A stretch of DNA of 64,000 nucleotides, from assembly GCF_014201515.1 (NCBI RefSeq), contig NZ_JACHEQ010000003.1, positions 186,001-250,000 of the forward strand, in the 5' to 3' direction. Both the position numbers and the translations under genes were made by a program. The notes beneath the pieces were generated by a model, which did not search any database, was not told where the DNA came from, and worked only from the letters and a program-made list of their open reading frames with translations. Below, piece by piece: positions 20,062 through 30,761 of the stretch (position 1 is its first letter; the number at the start of each line of letters is the position of its first letter). The stretch comes from Anoxybacillus mongoliensis (GTDB lineage: Bacteria > Bacillota > Bacilli > Bacillales > Anoxybacillaceae).

Positions 20062-20457
20062 TCATGATGAAAATGCGATCATGGCACGATGAATGATCCC
20101 ATATATAAACAATCCGATATAAGCGGTTGTAAATAATAAAAATTGCATTCTCCAATATAGCTTAAACGTTCGTTGTAGCGATACATCCCCTGTTTTTTTC
20201 CAATATAAAATCATTCCAATCATAAATGTTACAATAAAAAAAATGAGCAATTCAACGATATACGATCGTTGAAAAATGGCTTGTAATAAAACATGAACAG
20301 CAAAAATAAAAAAAATCGTCGATCCGTTCACAGCGAAATGAAACGCACGTTTTCCTTTTCGCCGAAAAACAGTTTTGGCAAGCACAAACATGAAAAAAAA
20401 CGAAAAAAACGGCATAACAATCATCACTGCAATGAAAGAGGCGAGTACACCCTTCAT
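20062..20457 (-). CDS. DUF3397 family membrane protein
   Basis: 131-residue hydrophobic protein with about four membrane segments and short polar loops, matching the DUF3397 family that sits between panE-like genes and bshC in many Bacillaceae. No function is known and no catalytic motif is visible. The ATG at 20457 overlaps the last codons of the upstream panE-like gene (stop at 20454), indicating translational coupling. Confidence 0.75.
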   Translation of the reverse strand: MKGVLASFIAVMIVMPFFSFFFMFVLAKTVFRRKGKRAFHFAVNGSTIFFIFAVHVLLQAIFQRSYIVELLIFFIVTFMIGMILYWKKTGDVSLQRTFKLYWRMQFLLFTTAYIGLFIYGIIHRAMIAFSS

Positions 20458-21347
20458 TTTTTCTTCTCTCCCTCTACTTCTTTCCCTTTCACAAGCGCAT
20501 ATAAAAACGTGCTAATTGGGGCCGGGACGCATCGCTCGTTCGCTCGCTCAATTACATAGCCTAAAATGGCATCTAATTCGGTTCTCCGTCCCGCCTCGAT
20601 GTCACGCAACATCGATGAGCGATTAGCGGCTGTTTGTTGACAAACCGTTTGAATGTGCCGCCATATGCGTTCCTGTTGTTCAAGCTGAAAAATAGACGCC
20701 ACTTCGTGAAACAGCTGTTCCATCGCTTGTCGATATGGCGCATGTGTCACTAACATGCCGTTTGGAACACCTAATAAAGCCGTCAGTGGATTCATACATA
20801 CATTGACCATTAATTTTTCTATTAACATCGCTTCCCAATCGTCAACATATTGAAATGGAAAACGTGCATCTACCCCTGACAGAAATGAAAACGTTTCTTT
20901 CTCTCCTCGCCATACGCTCCATTTCGTTCGACCGACGCCGGTATGGGAAACGGTCGTATCATCGATTTTTAAGGCGCCATGTTCGACGACAGCAAGCGCG
21001 ATATGCTTATGCGGCAAATGCGGTAAATGCGGTACATGACCCATGCCGTTTTGCAAAAACATCATGGCGTTTGCTTGAAGCTTATGTATGTGCTCGTTTA
21101 ATATGTTTGTTACATCGTATTGTTTGACCGCAAGAAACAATACATCTTCTTCAATGGCTCGAACGAACGGTTCAGCATGAACACGATGTGTCGTCCGTTC
21201 ATTGCCATACATGACCGTCAGTCCATGCATACATAATTGTTCTGCCTGCTCATGCCGACGTGTATAAATTGTCACATCATATTTCTCACTAAAGTAAGCC
21301 GCCGTCAACAATCCGACCGCTCCGCCCCCTATAATTCCGATGCGCAC
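20454..21347 (-). CDS. panE: 2-dehydropantoate 2-reductase family protein (PanE-like, YlbQ)
   Basis: ApbA/PanE family NADPH-dependent reductase; the family member PanE makes pantoate for coenzyme A. 297 residues with an N-terminal nucleotide-binding motif IGIIGGGAVGLLTAAYF and a C-terminal ApbA helical domain (about 170-290). Start is GTG at 21347 with GGAGG upstream. Location matches B. subtilis ylbQ (panE); paralogues exist in these genomes, so substrate assignment is by synteny. Confidence 0.85.
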   Translation of the reverse strand: MRIGIIGGGAVGLLTAAYFSEKYDVTIYTRRHEQAEQLCMHGLTVMYGNERTTHRVHAEPFVRAIEEDVLFLAVKQYDVTNILNEHIHKLQANAMMFLQNGMGHVPHLPHLPHKHIALAVVEHGALKIDDTTVSHTGVGRTKWSVWRGEKETFSFLSGVDARFPFQYVDDWEAMLIEKLMVNVCMNPLTALLGVPNGMLVTHAPYRQAMEQLFHEVASIFQLEQQERIWRHIQTVCQQTAANRSSMLRDIEAGRRTELDAILGYVIERANERCVPAPISTFLYALVKGKEVEGEKKK

Positions 21348-21385
21348 CCGACGATCCTCCTCTTTTTTTCCTACGTTTTATTGTA

Positions 21386-21417
21386 TAAAAAAAAGTAGCT
21401 GGCGTCTATCAGCTACT
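21386..21417 (-). terminator. gerR terminator
   Basis: Minus-strand stem AGTAGCTG/CAGCTACT followed by eight T, overlapping the end of gerR. Confidence 0.8.
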
Positions 21418-21862
21418 ATATAGACAATTGGCGTGCACGTTCTAAAATGTGCATCACCGCCTGATATTCTTGTTGTACCGCTTGTAGTTGCTTTTCGAGC
21501 TCTTCTTTTTCTTTTTGAAGCGTCCGTACTTGTTCGTGCAACTGTTCGATTTCTTGTTGTCCTTCCCCACGCTGTTGCAACGTTTGTAAGAAGGAGATGA
21601 CATCTTGTAACGTCATGTCACGTTCAGGCGGTTGTGGCTCTTTTTTCTTTTTTCGTTGTTGTTTCGCAAGCTCTAGTGCATCTTCATATTTTTTGCGCAC
21701 GTATGCGTTCCAACGAAAACCACAAGCGGCTGCCGTTCGCGATAGTTTTTTTCCTACCTCTTCAAACGCTCGTAATTGTGTGCCACCTTCCCTCACGAAA
21801 GCTAACACCGTTTCAGCAAGCAATACATCTTCTTCTTCTGTCCATGCATCTTGGCGCATCAT
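21416..21862 (-). CDS. gerR: RsfA/GerR family prespore/mother-cell transcription regulator
   Basis: 148-residue regulator of the RsfA family, orthologous by position to B. subtilis YlbO (GerR), which adjusts sigma-E-dependent genes during sporulation. It has an N-terminal Myb/SANT-like DNA-binding region with regularly spaced aromatic residues ([16 protein letters not shown], then [11 protein letters not shown]), and a C-terminal coiled coil (about 95-145) rich in Glu and Gln. ATG at 21862 has GAGGAGGG upstream and gives MMRQ; a more upstream ATG at 21883 precedes that site and is rejected. Confidence 0.88.
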   Translation of the reverse strand: MMRQDAWTEEEDVLLAETVLAFVREGGTQLRAFEEVGKKLSRTAAACGFRWNAYVRKKYEDALELAKQQRKKKKEPQPPERDMTLQDVISFLQTLQQRGEGQQEIEQLHEQVRTLQKEKEELEKQLQAVQQEYQAVMHILERARQLSI

Positions 21863-21922
21863 TTCTATCCCTCCTCGCTGCATTTACTATATGGGTATGC
21901 AGCTAATAGAGAAGATAGACGA

Positions 21923-22675
21923 CTATTTGTTTCGTTTGGCTAAAAATGATTGTACCGCTTCATTGTGCTCCTCGCTTTCCCATAAATATGCACATCGCTC
22001 AATTTCAAGGAAAAAGCGCTGACGAAATGCTTCGGTTTTCCAACGTGCCACCGCGGCTTCTTTGTAAGCGCGCAAGACGGCCGTCGATTTATTCGTATAA
22101 TCCGTTAACTCTTTTTCACATCGTTCGCGCAACGAGTCCGGAAAAATACGATGAACGAAGCCAATATGCGCTGCTTCTTCCGCTGTCATTGTTTGCGCGC
22201 GTAACAATATATCGAGCGCTTGATCATACGGCATTTTTTCAAACAACATCGCGGCCCCACCCCAGCCGGTTGTGATCGCTAAATTCGCTTGCACAAATCC
22301 AAGGCGCGCCCCGGCACGTGCGAAACGAAAATCGCATGCGGTCGCTAATTCACAACCTCCGCCGATCGCCGTTCCATTGATTAAAGCAACCGTTGGTTTT
22401 GGTAACGTCAATAAACGATATAAAATATTCCCCATTTTTGCTAACATCCCATGCGCTTCTTCTTTTGTTTGAAGTTGATGAAACGCTTGTAAGTCGCCAC
22501 CCGCACAAAACGCATCTTCTCCTTCTCCTGTAATGACAAGCACTTTCGCATCATCGTCGTGTTCAACGAGCGTAAGCGCTTGCTCGAGTTCGTCCATGAC
22601 TGCATAATCAATCGCATTTCGTCTTGCCGGACGACAAATCGTGAACCAGACGATACTATGTTGTTTTTCAATCAT
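21923..22675 (-). CDS. enoyl-CoA hydratase/isomerase (crotonase) family protein with altered active site
   Basis: About 250 residues of the crotonase fold, whose members act on acyl-CoA thioesters. The oxyanion-hole motif FCAGGDLQAF and the family stretch NGTAIGGGCELATACDFRFA are intact. The two positions that usually carry catalytic glutamates appear changed: the PE pair is VQ in GFVQANLAI, and the second Glu position is Asp in QALDILL. A plain hydratase is therefore doubtful; a decarboxylase or other crotonase-type reaction is possible. ATG at 22675 has GGGGAG upstream; the longer frame to 22762 runs through the rpmF terminator. No B. subtilis gene lies at this place. Confidence 0.8.
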   Translation of the reverse strand: MIEKQHSIVWFTICRPARRNAIDYAVMDELEQALTLVEHDDDAKVLVITGEGEDAFCAGGDLQAFHQLQTKEEAHGMLAKMGNILYRLLTLPKPTVALINGTAIGGGCELATACDFRFARAGARLGFVQANLAITTGWGGAAMLFEKMPYDQALDILLRAQTMTAEEAAHIGFVHRIFPDSLRERCEKELTDYTNKSTAVLRAYKEAAVARWKTEAFRQRFFLEIERCAYLWESEEHNEAVQSFLAKRNK

Positions 22676-22740
22676 TCTCCCTCTCCCCTTCACTGCATGT
22701 ACGCTCTTTTTATTCGCTTCCTCGCGCATTTTTCCTTCAA

Positions 22741-22782
22741 AATAAGAAAAGCGCAAGGACAATTCCCCGCGCTTTTCTTATT
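22741..22782 (-). terminator. rpmF terminator
   Basis: Perfect 14-bp stem AATAAGAAAAGCGC/GCGCTTTTCTTATT overlapping the rpmF stop codon. On the minus strand the 3' arm itself carries the T-rich segment. Confidence 0.7.
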
Positions 22783-22951
22783 TGTTTACAACGTCTTTTC
22801 CTTTGTATGTTCCACAAACTTTACATACGCGATGAGCAAGTTTCATTTCACCGCAGTTTGGGCATTCTACCATACCAGGTACGCGCAATTTGAAGTGCGT
22901 ACGACGTAGTCTCTTTTTCATTTTCGATGTTCTTCTAAAAGGTACTGCCAT
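22778..22951 (-). CDS. rpmF: 50S ribosomal protein L32 (zinc-binding form)
   Basis: 57-residue L32. The start [10 protein letters not shown] is the family hallmark, and four cysteines in two CxxC pairs (CPNC and CKVC) form a zinc ribbon, so this is the zinc-containing paralogue type. AAGGAGGTGG precedes the ATG at 22951. It is co-transcribed with the upstream DUF177 gene, the usual arrangement. Confidence 0.97.
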   Translation of the reverse strand: MAVPFRRTSKMKKRLRRTHFKLRVPGMVECPNCGEMKLAHRVCKVCGTYKGKDVVNK

Positions 22952-23014
22952 CATTTCCACCTCCTTAAAGAGATTTAGGCGAATATGGAGGCCGGTGTAG
23001 TTCCGGATCTTCCC

Positions 23015-23530
23015 TTAAGATTCATTTTTGTTTTCGAAAAACTTCGCTAGCTTCGCAAGACGCGGATCAATTTTATTTTCATATTCTTCTTCCGAAATGA
23101 CCGTCCATCCTTTTCCGGATTGCGGAACGGCATCGGGATGATCCGGTTGCTCGCTAAATACTTGCATCGGCACTTCAAGAAGAATAAGTTCTTTGACGAT
23201 CGGCATTAAGTCGATCGCATCTCCTTGAACAACATGCGACTCTTCATCTGTTGCATCATAATCGTTCAAAAAAAACGTTTCTGTGCTTTCGATTGCGAAT
23301 GGGTACGACACGTCTACAAGCGTACGAGAACAAGGGAGTTGCATCGTCCCTTCGATCGTTAAGTGGAACGTAAACTTTTTCGCACTCACGTCTGCCCGTC
23401 CGTGAATACGAACAGGTGAAATGTCGCGAATGGAAGCGTCCACCTCTTTTAGCTCGGACACATCGGCCATTTCGTCAATCGTCAACCCTTTATGTTGCAA
23501 CTGATGAAGTTGATGAATAGACCATCTCAA
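23015..23530 (-). CDS. ylbN: YlbN, DUF177 (YceD) family protein
   Basis: 171-residue DUF177/YceD protein, nearly always encoded just before rpmF and implicated in 23S rRNA metabolism or accumulation in other bacteria and plants. It shows the conserved middle motif MQLPCSRTLVDVSYPF and an acidic C-terminal stretch. It starts with TTG at 23530, with GAGGTGA six bases upstream. It is driven by a consensus promoter directly upstream. Confidence 0.9.
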   Translation of the reverse strand: MRWSIHQLHQLQHKGLTIDEMADVSELKEVDASIRDISPVRIHGRADVSAKKFTFHLTIEGTMQLPCSRTLVDVSYPFAIESTETFFLNDYDATDEESHVVQGDAIDLMPIVKELILLEVPMQVFSEQPDHPDAVPQSGKGWTVISEEEYENKIDPRLAKLAKFFENKNES

Positions 23531-23558
23531 TGATAATCACCTCAAGACAACAAAGAAA

Positions 23559-23587
23559 ATTATACGTTTGAACAACGGTTTTGTCAA
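23559..23587 (-). promoter_or_regulatory. consensus sigma-A promoter of ylbN-rpmF
   Basis: Minus-strand TTGACA (23587-23582), 17 bases, TATAAT (23564-23559): a perfect sigma-A promoter 30 bases before ylbN, in the divergent gap with tmcAL. Confidence 0.85.
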
Positions 23588-23671
23588 TATTTTTTCTTTA
23601 CACTACTTCCATTATAATCGACTTATACTCACTGTATCACGTTTTACATAAAAAAGAAAGGTGGACAACAA

Positions 23672-24877
23672 ATGAAAGCGGTCGGCATCGTTGTCGAATA
23701 CAATCCGTTTCATAACGGGCATTTATATCATGTGCAACAAACGAGAAAAAAAACGAACGCAGACTGCGTCATTGCCGTCATGAGTAGTTCATTTACGCAA
23801 CGAGGGGAACCGGCGATCGTGCCAAAATGGGAGCGCGCCCGCATGGCGCTTGCAGGCGGCGTCGATCTCGTCGTTGAACTCCCTTATTCATTTGCCGTTC
23901 AAACGGCGGAACGATTCGCCCACGGCGCTGTTTCGATTCTCGATGCGCTTTTTTGCGAGCAATTATGTTTCGGAAGCGAGCACGGAAGCATCGAACCGTT
24001 TATAAAAACAGCTCAGCTGCTCATTTATAAAAAAGAACAACATAACGAAAAAGTAAAACAATATGTACGCCAAGGCATCAACTATGCAAAAGCGTATGCG
24101 CTTGCCCTTCATGACATTGGACACGACACGCTTGACGTTTCACAACCGAATAACATTTTAGGGTTGCATTACGTCAAAGCGATGATCGAACAACGAAGCA
24201 ATATAAAACCAGAGACGATTCAGCGAATCGTTGCTCATTATCACGATCAGACGCTTCCTGCTAATCAAAGCATTGCGAGCGCAACAAGCATTCGCCGTTT
24301 TTTACAGTCCGATCACGACGATGTCGCACGCTATGTTCCGCATACAACATATGACACGTTACAAACGTATCGCCATACATATACAACGTGGCACGATTGG
24401 GAGAAATATTTTCCGCTTTTAAAATACCGATTATTGACGATGAATGTAGACGACATTCAGCAAATTGCTGAAGTGGAAGAAGGAATTGAATATCGACTAA
24501 AAAAAGCGATCATTCACGCCACATCGTTTCACGATTTTCTTTTGGCTGTCAAAACGAAACGATATACGTGGACGCGGTTGCAACGCATATGCACACATAT
24601 ATTAACGAACGTCACAAAAAAAGAAATGGAAAAAGCACATGAAAACAAAGATGCAACATACGTTCGCCCATTGGCGATGAACGAAACAGGGAGAGCGTAT
24701 TTACAAGCGGTTAAAAAACAAATGGCGTTGCCTCTTGTGACAAGCGTCAAACAAATGCGACACGATGCTATATATCATATCGAAAAAAAAGCGACGCAAG
24801 CCTATGTTTCGATTTTGCCTGAGCCGCTTTGGACGGAAGCGTTGCAACGTGAATACAAAACCCCTCCGTTACGATAA
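23672..24877 (+). CDS. tmcAL: TmcAL, tRNA(Met) cytidine acetate ligase (YlbM)
   Basis: TmcAL uses ATP and acetate to make N4-acetylcytidine at the wobble position of elongator tRNA-Met. 401 residues with the nucleotidyltransferase-type HxGH motif in EYNPFHNGHLYHV (near residue 18) and the downstream VVELPYSFAVQTAERFA segment typical of the YlbM family. AAAGGTGGACAACA precedes the ATG. It is divergent from ylbN and its last nine bases overlap the end of ylbL on the other strand. Confidence 0.94.
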   Translation: MKAVGIVVEYNPFHNGHLYHVQQTRKKTNADCVIAVMSSSFTQRGEPAIVPKWERARMALAGGVDLVVELPYSFAVQTAERFAHGAVSILDALFCEQLCFGSEHGSIEPFIKTAQLLIYKKEQHNEKVKQYVRQGINYAKAYALALHDIGHDTLDVSQPNNILGLHYVKAMIEQRSNIKPETIQRIVAHYHDQTLPANQSIASATSIRRFLQSDHDDVARYVPHTTYDTLQTYRHTYTTWHDWEKYFPLLKYRLLTMNVDDIQQIAEVEEGIEYRLKKAIIHATSFHDFLLAVKTKRYTWTRLQRICTHILTNVTKKEMEKAHENKDATYVRPLAMNETGRAYLQAVKKQMALPLVTSVKQMRHDAIYHIEKKATQAYVSILPEPLWTEALQREYKTPPLR

Positions 24878-25882
24878 TTTTTGTAAAAATCGAATCGCAT
24901 CATCGAACGTGTCGACAGGTACAATTTTCATCTTTGTGCCGATATCTTTTGCTGTTTTGACCGCTTCTTTGTAATTGGAATGTTTCGCTCCACGTTCGTT
25001 CGGTGCGAAGAAAATGTCCGCTCCTGCTTTATGGGCTGCGATCACCTTTTGTGAAATGCCGCCAATTGGTCCGACTTCGCCGTCGATATTGATCGTTCCT
25101 GTACCGGCAATACGATAGCCTTTCGTTAAATCTTGCGGAACGAGTTGATTGTACACTTCAAGCGTAAACATAAGTCCAGCAGAAGGTCCGCCAATTTGAT
25201 CAGATTCAATGCGGACAGGTGGGTCAGTAACGATATCGCGATCGGTCATGACGGAAAGCCCGAGACCGACGCGATTTTTTTCTTTCGGAAACGGCGCAAG
25301 TGTCAACGTCGCTGTTTTTTCCTTTCCTGACCGTCTATATGTGACACGAACACGATCTCCTTTTTTCTTTCCGCTAATGTATTGAATAAATTCGTCCGCT
25401 TCATCAAGATGTTGTCCGTCCACCGCTACAATTTGATCACCACTTTTTAACACGTTTGCTGCCGGCATGCCGTCAACAACATACAACACATATACCCCTT
25501 TATTTCGATACGAAAACGATTTGTTTGCTTTTTTGTAGGCGACGGCAATGGCGGTCTCTTTTGAATTTTCCATCATTTTCAATTGACGGTGTGTATATTC
25601 TTCGTCGCTTTCCCCTTCTTGTCTTACTTCATCCATGCGATATAGCTCGTTATATTTACTCACATGCGCAAGCGCAAACGAAAAAAGATTGGCTTGCCCC
25701 ATGCGAACGGTCGTTAACATAAATTGTCCTTTTTCCTTATAACCGCCTTGTACTTCCACGAGCGGCCGTAGCGGCTCCGCCGTTCCAGGCATCGTCACGT
25801 AATACGGTAAGTGAAAAAAAGTCGCAAAAGCGAGTAGTAGTGCAATAATGATCGTTACTCGAATATACAGTCTTTTAGTCAT
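24869..25882 (-). CDS. ylbL: YlbL, PDZ-Lon (S16) family protease
   Basis: Membrane-anchored serine protease of the Lon S16 type; B. subtilis YlbL contributes to recovery from DNA damage by degrading the checkpoint protein YneA. 337 residues: N-terminal membrane segment (about 7-24), PDZ domain (about 120-195), and a C-terminal proteolytic domain with the catalytic Ser in GGPSAGLMFTLE (near 233) and Lys in GGISQKVIAA (near 276). The ATG overlaps the ylbK stop (ATGA). Confidence 0.93.
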   Translation of the reverse strand: MTKRLYIRVTIIIALLLAFATFFHLPYYVTMPGTAEPLRPLVEVQGGYKEKGQFMLTTVRMGQANLFSFALAHVSKYNELYRMDEVRQEGESDEEYTHRQLKMMENSKETAIAVAYKKANKSFSYRNKGVYVLYVVDGMPAANVLKSGDQIVAVDGQHLDEADEFIQYISGKKKGDRVRVTYRRSGKEKTATLTLAPFPKEKNRVGLGLSVMTDRDIVTDPPVRIESDQIGGPSAGLMFTLEVYNQLVPQDLTKGYRIAGTGTINIDGEVGPIGGISQKVIAAHKAGADIFFAPNERGAKHSNYKEAVKTAKDIGTKMKIVPVDTFDDAIRFLQKLS

Positions 25883-26655
25883 TGTTTAAACCCCTTCTCT
25901 GCAAGCAATTGACGAATGATAGGAAGCTGTTGACGCGCTGCTTCCTCCCCCATTTGAATCATCTCTTTCGCATGGGTAAACGCATATGAACTGTAACGCT
26001 CAAGCGATGGCCGAATGACGACATCGGCTTGGGCGATGCGGTGGGAAGCGAGTTCCGCTTGAATAATGTCTAAACTTTGTAAAATGACATCGAATATGGA
26101 TGTGACCGTATCGTTTTTTTTCACGGAAGCGACATCGACAGCGATGACGACGTCAGCACCCATCTCGCGCACAACGGTCGCTGGTACGCGATCGATCACC
26201 CCACCATCAACGAGCAGGCGGTCATTCAAACGTTCTGGCACAAAAATGCCGGGAATGGAAATGCTCGCGCGCACCGCATCCGCTATACTTCCTTGCCGAA
26301 ACACGACTTTCTCGCCTTTTTGTAAATCGGTCGCGACGATCGCCAATGGAATGCGCGTATCTTCAATACGTTTTTGTTTTGTTATGACTGAGATGAAATG
26401 TTTAATTTGGCGCCCAGCAATGAGCCCCATTTTTGGTACGGTCCAATCGATGTAATCGTTGCGCCGAAACGCTGTCGCAAGCCGATATAATCGTTCCGTT
26501 GACATGCCTGACGCGTACAACGCTCCGACGAGTGCCCCCATGCTACTGCCGGCAATCATATGAATTGGAATGTTTTCTTCTTCTAACACTTTGATGACCC
26601 CGGCATGTGCAAAACCGCGCGCACCGCCAGAGCCTAACGCCAACCCGATTTTCAT
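25879..26655 (-). CDS. ylbK: YlbK, patatin-like phospholipase family protein
   Basis: 258-residue patatin-type hydrolase with all parts of the Ser-Asp dyad active site: oxyanion-hole GSGGARGFAHAGV (near residue 8), nucleophile GSSMGALVG (near 38) and DGGVIDRVP (near 150). Its physiological lipid substrate is unknown. ATG at 26655 has GGGGGAG upstream and opens with MKIGLALGSGG; the longer frame to 26748 has no such site. Coupled to ylbL through a 4-base overlap. Confidence 0.9.
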   Translation of the reverse strand: MKIGLALGSGGARGFAHAGVIKVLEEENIPIHMIAGSSMGALVGALYASGMSTERLYRLATAFRRNDYIDWTVPKMGLIAGRQIKHFISVITKQKRIEDTRIPLAIVATDLQKGEKVVFRQGSIADAVRASISIPGIFVPERLNDRLLVDGGVIDRVPATVVREMGADVVIAVDVASVKKNDTVTSIFDVILQSLDIIQAELASHRIAQADVVIRPSLERYSSYAFTHAKEMIQMGEEAARQQLPIIRQLLAEKGFKQ

Positions 26656-26699
26656 TCCCGCTCCCCCTTCCTGTTCAATACTATGGTCTAAAATGTCCA

Positions 26700-26707
26700 C
26701 ATATACT
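26700..26707 (+). promoter_or_regulatory. candidate sigma-E -10 element for ylbJ
   Basis: Plus-strand CATATACT exactly fits the sigma-E -10 consensus CATAYAmT, about 48 bases before ylbJ; the matching -35 is weak. A hyphenated inverted repeat ACTCGT/ACGAGT (26705-26724) follows. B. subtilis ylbJ belongs to the sigma-E regulon. Confidence 0.4.
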
Positions 26708-26754
26708 CGTATATTAAAACGAGTACGATCGGCGAATGAGGAGGCCAACGAACG

Positions 26755-29026
<2,272 letters not shown>

Positions 29027-29079
29027 ATTTCACCTCGCTTTTATGATCATATCATAACCAAATGGTTGTAAGGAAAAAA

Positions 29080-29181
29080 ATGATGAAGATGTATACAATT
29101 CAAAACAATGGTCATACTGATAGTAACAACATCGTTGATGATGTTGTTGCCAACCACGGAGAAGACTTACGTTCCCCATAA
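29080..29181 (+). CDS. possible 33-residue small protein, unrecognised
   Basis: A short plus-strand frame in the gap between rsmD and the next gene. TAAGGA lies seven bases before ATG at 29080, and a good plus-strand terminator follows at 29254-29285, so a transcript in this direction is likely. The peptide is polar and acidic, starts MMKMYTIQNNGH and contains NNIVDDVVANHGEDL, with no membrane segment or cysteine. I recognise no family. It might be a real small protein, a leader, or a chance frame in a small RNA. Confidence 0.35.
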   Translation: MMKMYTIQNNGHTDSNNIVDDVVANHGEDLRSP

Positions 29182-29253
29182 GTTCTTCCTCCGGTTTCTC
29201 CTCTCCCTTTTTTCCTTCTCTTTTTCGGCTTAGCTGAAAAAGAATGGAAGGGA

Positions 29254-29285
29254 CCCTGCGGCATATGCCACAGGGCATTTTTTTT
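29254..29285 (+). terminator. plus-strand terminator in rsmD upstream gap
   Basis: Stem CCCTG-C-GGCATATGCC-A-CAGGG followed by ATTTTTTTT on the plus strand. No annotated plus-strand gene precedes it except the possible small frame at 29080-29181. Confidence 0.75.
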
Positions 29286-29288
29286 ATC

Positions 29289-30632
29289 TTATTGGCCGAC
29301 TACGTATATTTCTTCGTTCGTTTCGCTAATGTAAACTGAAAACCATTTCGGGAACTCTGTCCGTTCAATGTATAACGCTCCATCCCATTCTCGAATGACC
29401 GCATTCGTGCTGTTTGTAAAAAAGCGCCAACGGGCACTACCTTTTTCAATAAATACCGCTTCGCCTGAACGTTGAACCGTATAGCCAAGCGTGCGCATAA
29501 TTGGAACGAACGGGAATAGTTGTTGACCGTCTTTTAATAAAACGTGCGCATTCGGCAATTTTACGTCGTTAACGACGAGCATTTTCCGTTCTGTAAATGT
29601 CATGTACGATTGTTCATCTTGAAAAAATGTCGTATTTCCTCCATACGCTTCTCCAAGCCATCCGTCTAGCTTTTTCATCGTCAGCGGTTGACCAGCGTTT
29701 GCGTTGATGAGCGTCCAAAACGTTTGTTGTTCTTCTTTCGTTAATGTTTGTTGCAATTGTTGAAAAACAAGTTTTGCTTTTTTGGTCAGCGGCTCAGTTT
29801 TTGTCATATATGAAACGAGCAAATCCCATATCCAATCAGGAACAACGCTATTTGGAAAACGTTGCTGTAACTGCACACGAACGTAGGTACGCTGCACGTT
29901 CGCCAAAGAAGACGTATTCGGTATAATGACAAACGTCGGCGTCATATATTGCAGACGCGATGAAGTAACAATTAACGTTTGTACATCGCTTTCCTTCCAA
30001 AACGATAACGCTGTTTGATGAAGTGGTTTTGTCGCATATACGACTAAATTATCGTTGAACATTGGACGTAACGGTTGAGATTGAAAATAAAGCGGAACGG
30101 TTTGTCCGCCTGTTTTCTCCCACATGAAAAATGAAAAAGATGGTTTATATACATAGCCAACGAGCTTTCCATCTGCTGCCCATACTCCTTTCGGATGAAC
30201 AACATCAGTCAGCGATATGTTTGTTCGTTGTGGTTGTGTCGTATGAAAACGAACGAGCCATGCTTGAATGAAAAGCGGCTCTTTTGGCTCAATCGACACG
30301 CGATACGTCATGGAAAGCTTTCCGGTCTTCGGTACGTCTACAACCATTTTCTCGTTTTGTCGTTTCACGCATCCCTTTTCATTTGAACACGAAACGTCTT
30401 TTACTTCTTCTGGCACTGTCACTTCATATGTGTCAGCCACAGCCCCGCGTATATGATGAACGACTTCAATCGTTTTTCCCGTAAATGTCGCTTCAATATC
30501 ATGTTGCAACACCGATTGTTTCGTCGCTTCCGTATGATATTCGTCCCATTGATAATATAAAGCTCCTGCGCTAACGCCTAGGAAAAGGAGCGTTGAAATA
30601 AAAGCTACTTTCCACATACGAAGGCTCCTCAT
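29289..30632 (-). CDS. secreted or membrane-anchored hypothetical protein with C-terminal stalk-like domain
   Basis: 447 residues: one N-terminal hydrophobic segment (about 8-27) that is a signal anchor or signal peptide, followed by an extracellular part of beta-rich character. A cysteine pair (CSNEKGC, near residue 82) could form a disulfide. The last 80 residues contain an ILLKDG/FVPIMRTLGY/EAVFIEKG-like pattern typical of copper-amine-oxidase N-terminal stalk domains. No catalytic motif is seen and I do not recognise a named protein. No counterpart lies at this place in B. subtilis. It stands alone between the small plus-strand unit and a divergent gene. Confidence 0.75.
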   Translation of the reverse strand: MRSLRMWKVAFISTLLFLGVSAGALYYQWDEYHTEATKQSVLQHDIEATFTGKTIEVVHHIRGAVADTYEVTVPEEVKDVSCSNEKGCVKRQNEKMVVDVPKTGKLSMTYRVSIEPKEPLFIQAWLVRFHTTQPQRTNISLTDVVHPKGVWAADGKLVGYVYKPSFSFFMWEKTGGQTVPLYFQSQPLRPMFNDNLVVYATKPLHQTALSFWKESDVQTLIVTSSRLQYMTPTFVIIPNTSSLANVQRTYVRVQLQQRFPNSVVPDWIWDLLVSYMTKTEPLTKKAKLVFQQLQQTLTKEEQQTFWTLINANAGQPLTMKKLDGWLGEAYGGNTTFFQDEQSYMTFTERKMLVVNDVKLPNAHVLLKDGQQLFPFVPIMRTLGYTVQRSGEAVFIEKGSARWRFFTNSTNAVIREWDGALYIERTEFPKWFSVYISETNEEIYVVGQ

Positions 30633-30761
30633 TTAGCAGTTTATATTATAACAATAGCAAAATTTCAACGCGTTGTCATACACCGTTTTCACTAATTGTC
30701 GAAAAAAGTTGAACGTGTTAAAGTAAAATGAGGAAAGAAAACATAAAGTGAGGGAATGGTG

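Noticed and set aside
22676-22762. 29-residue extension of the crotonase gene
   Set aside because: It would be encoded in the rpmF terminator hairpin; ATG 22675 has a proper ribosome-binding site.
29030-29278. 82-codon minus-strand frame in the rsmD upstream gap
   Set aside because: Runs through a terminator hairpin and has no start signal; the plus-strand elements explain the region better.
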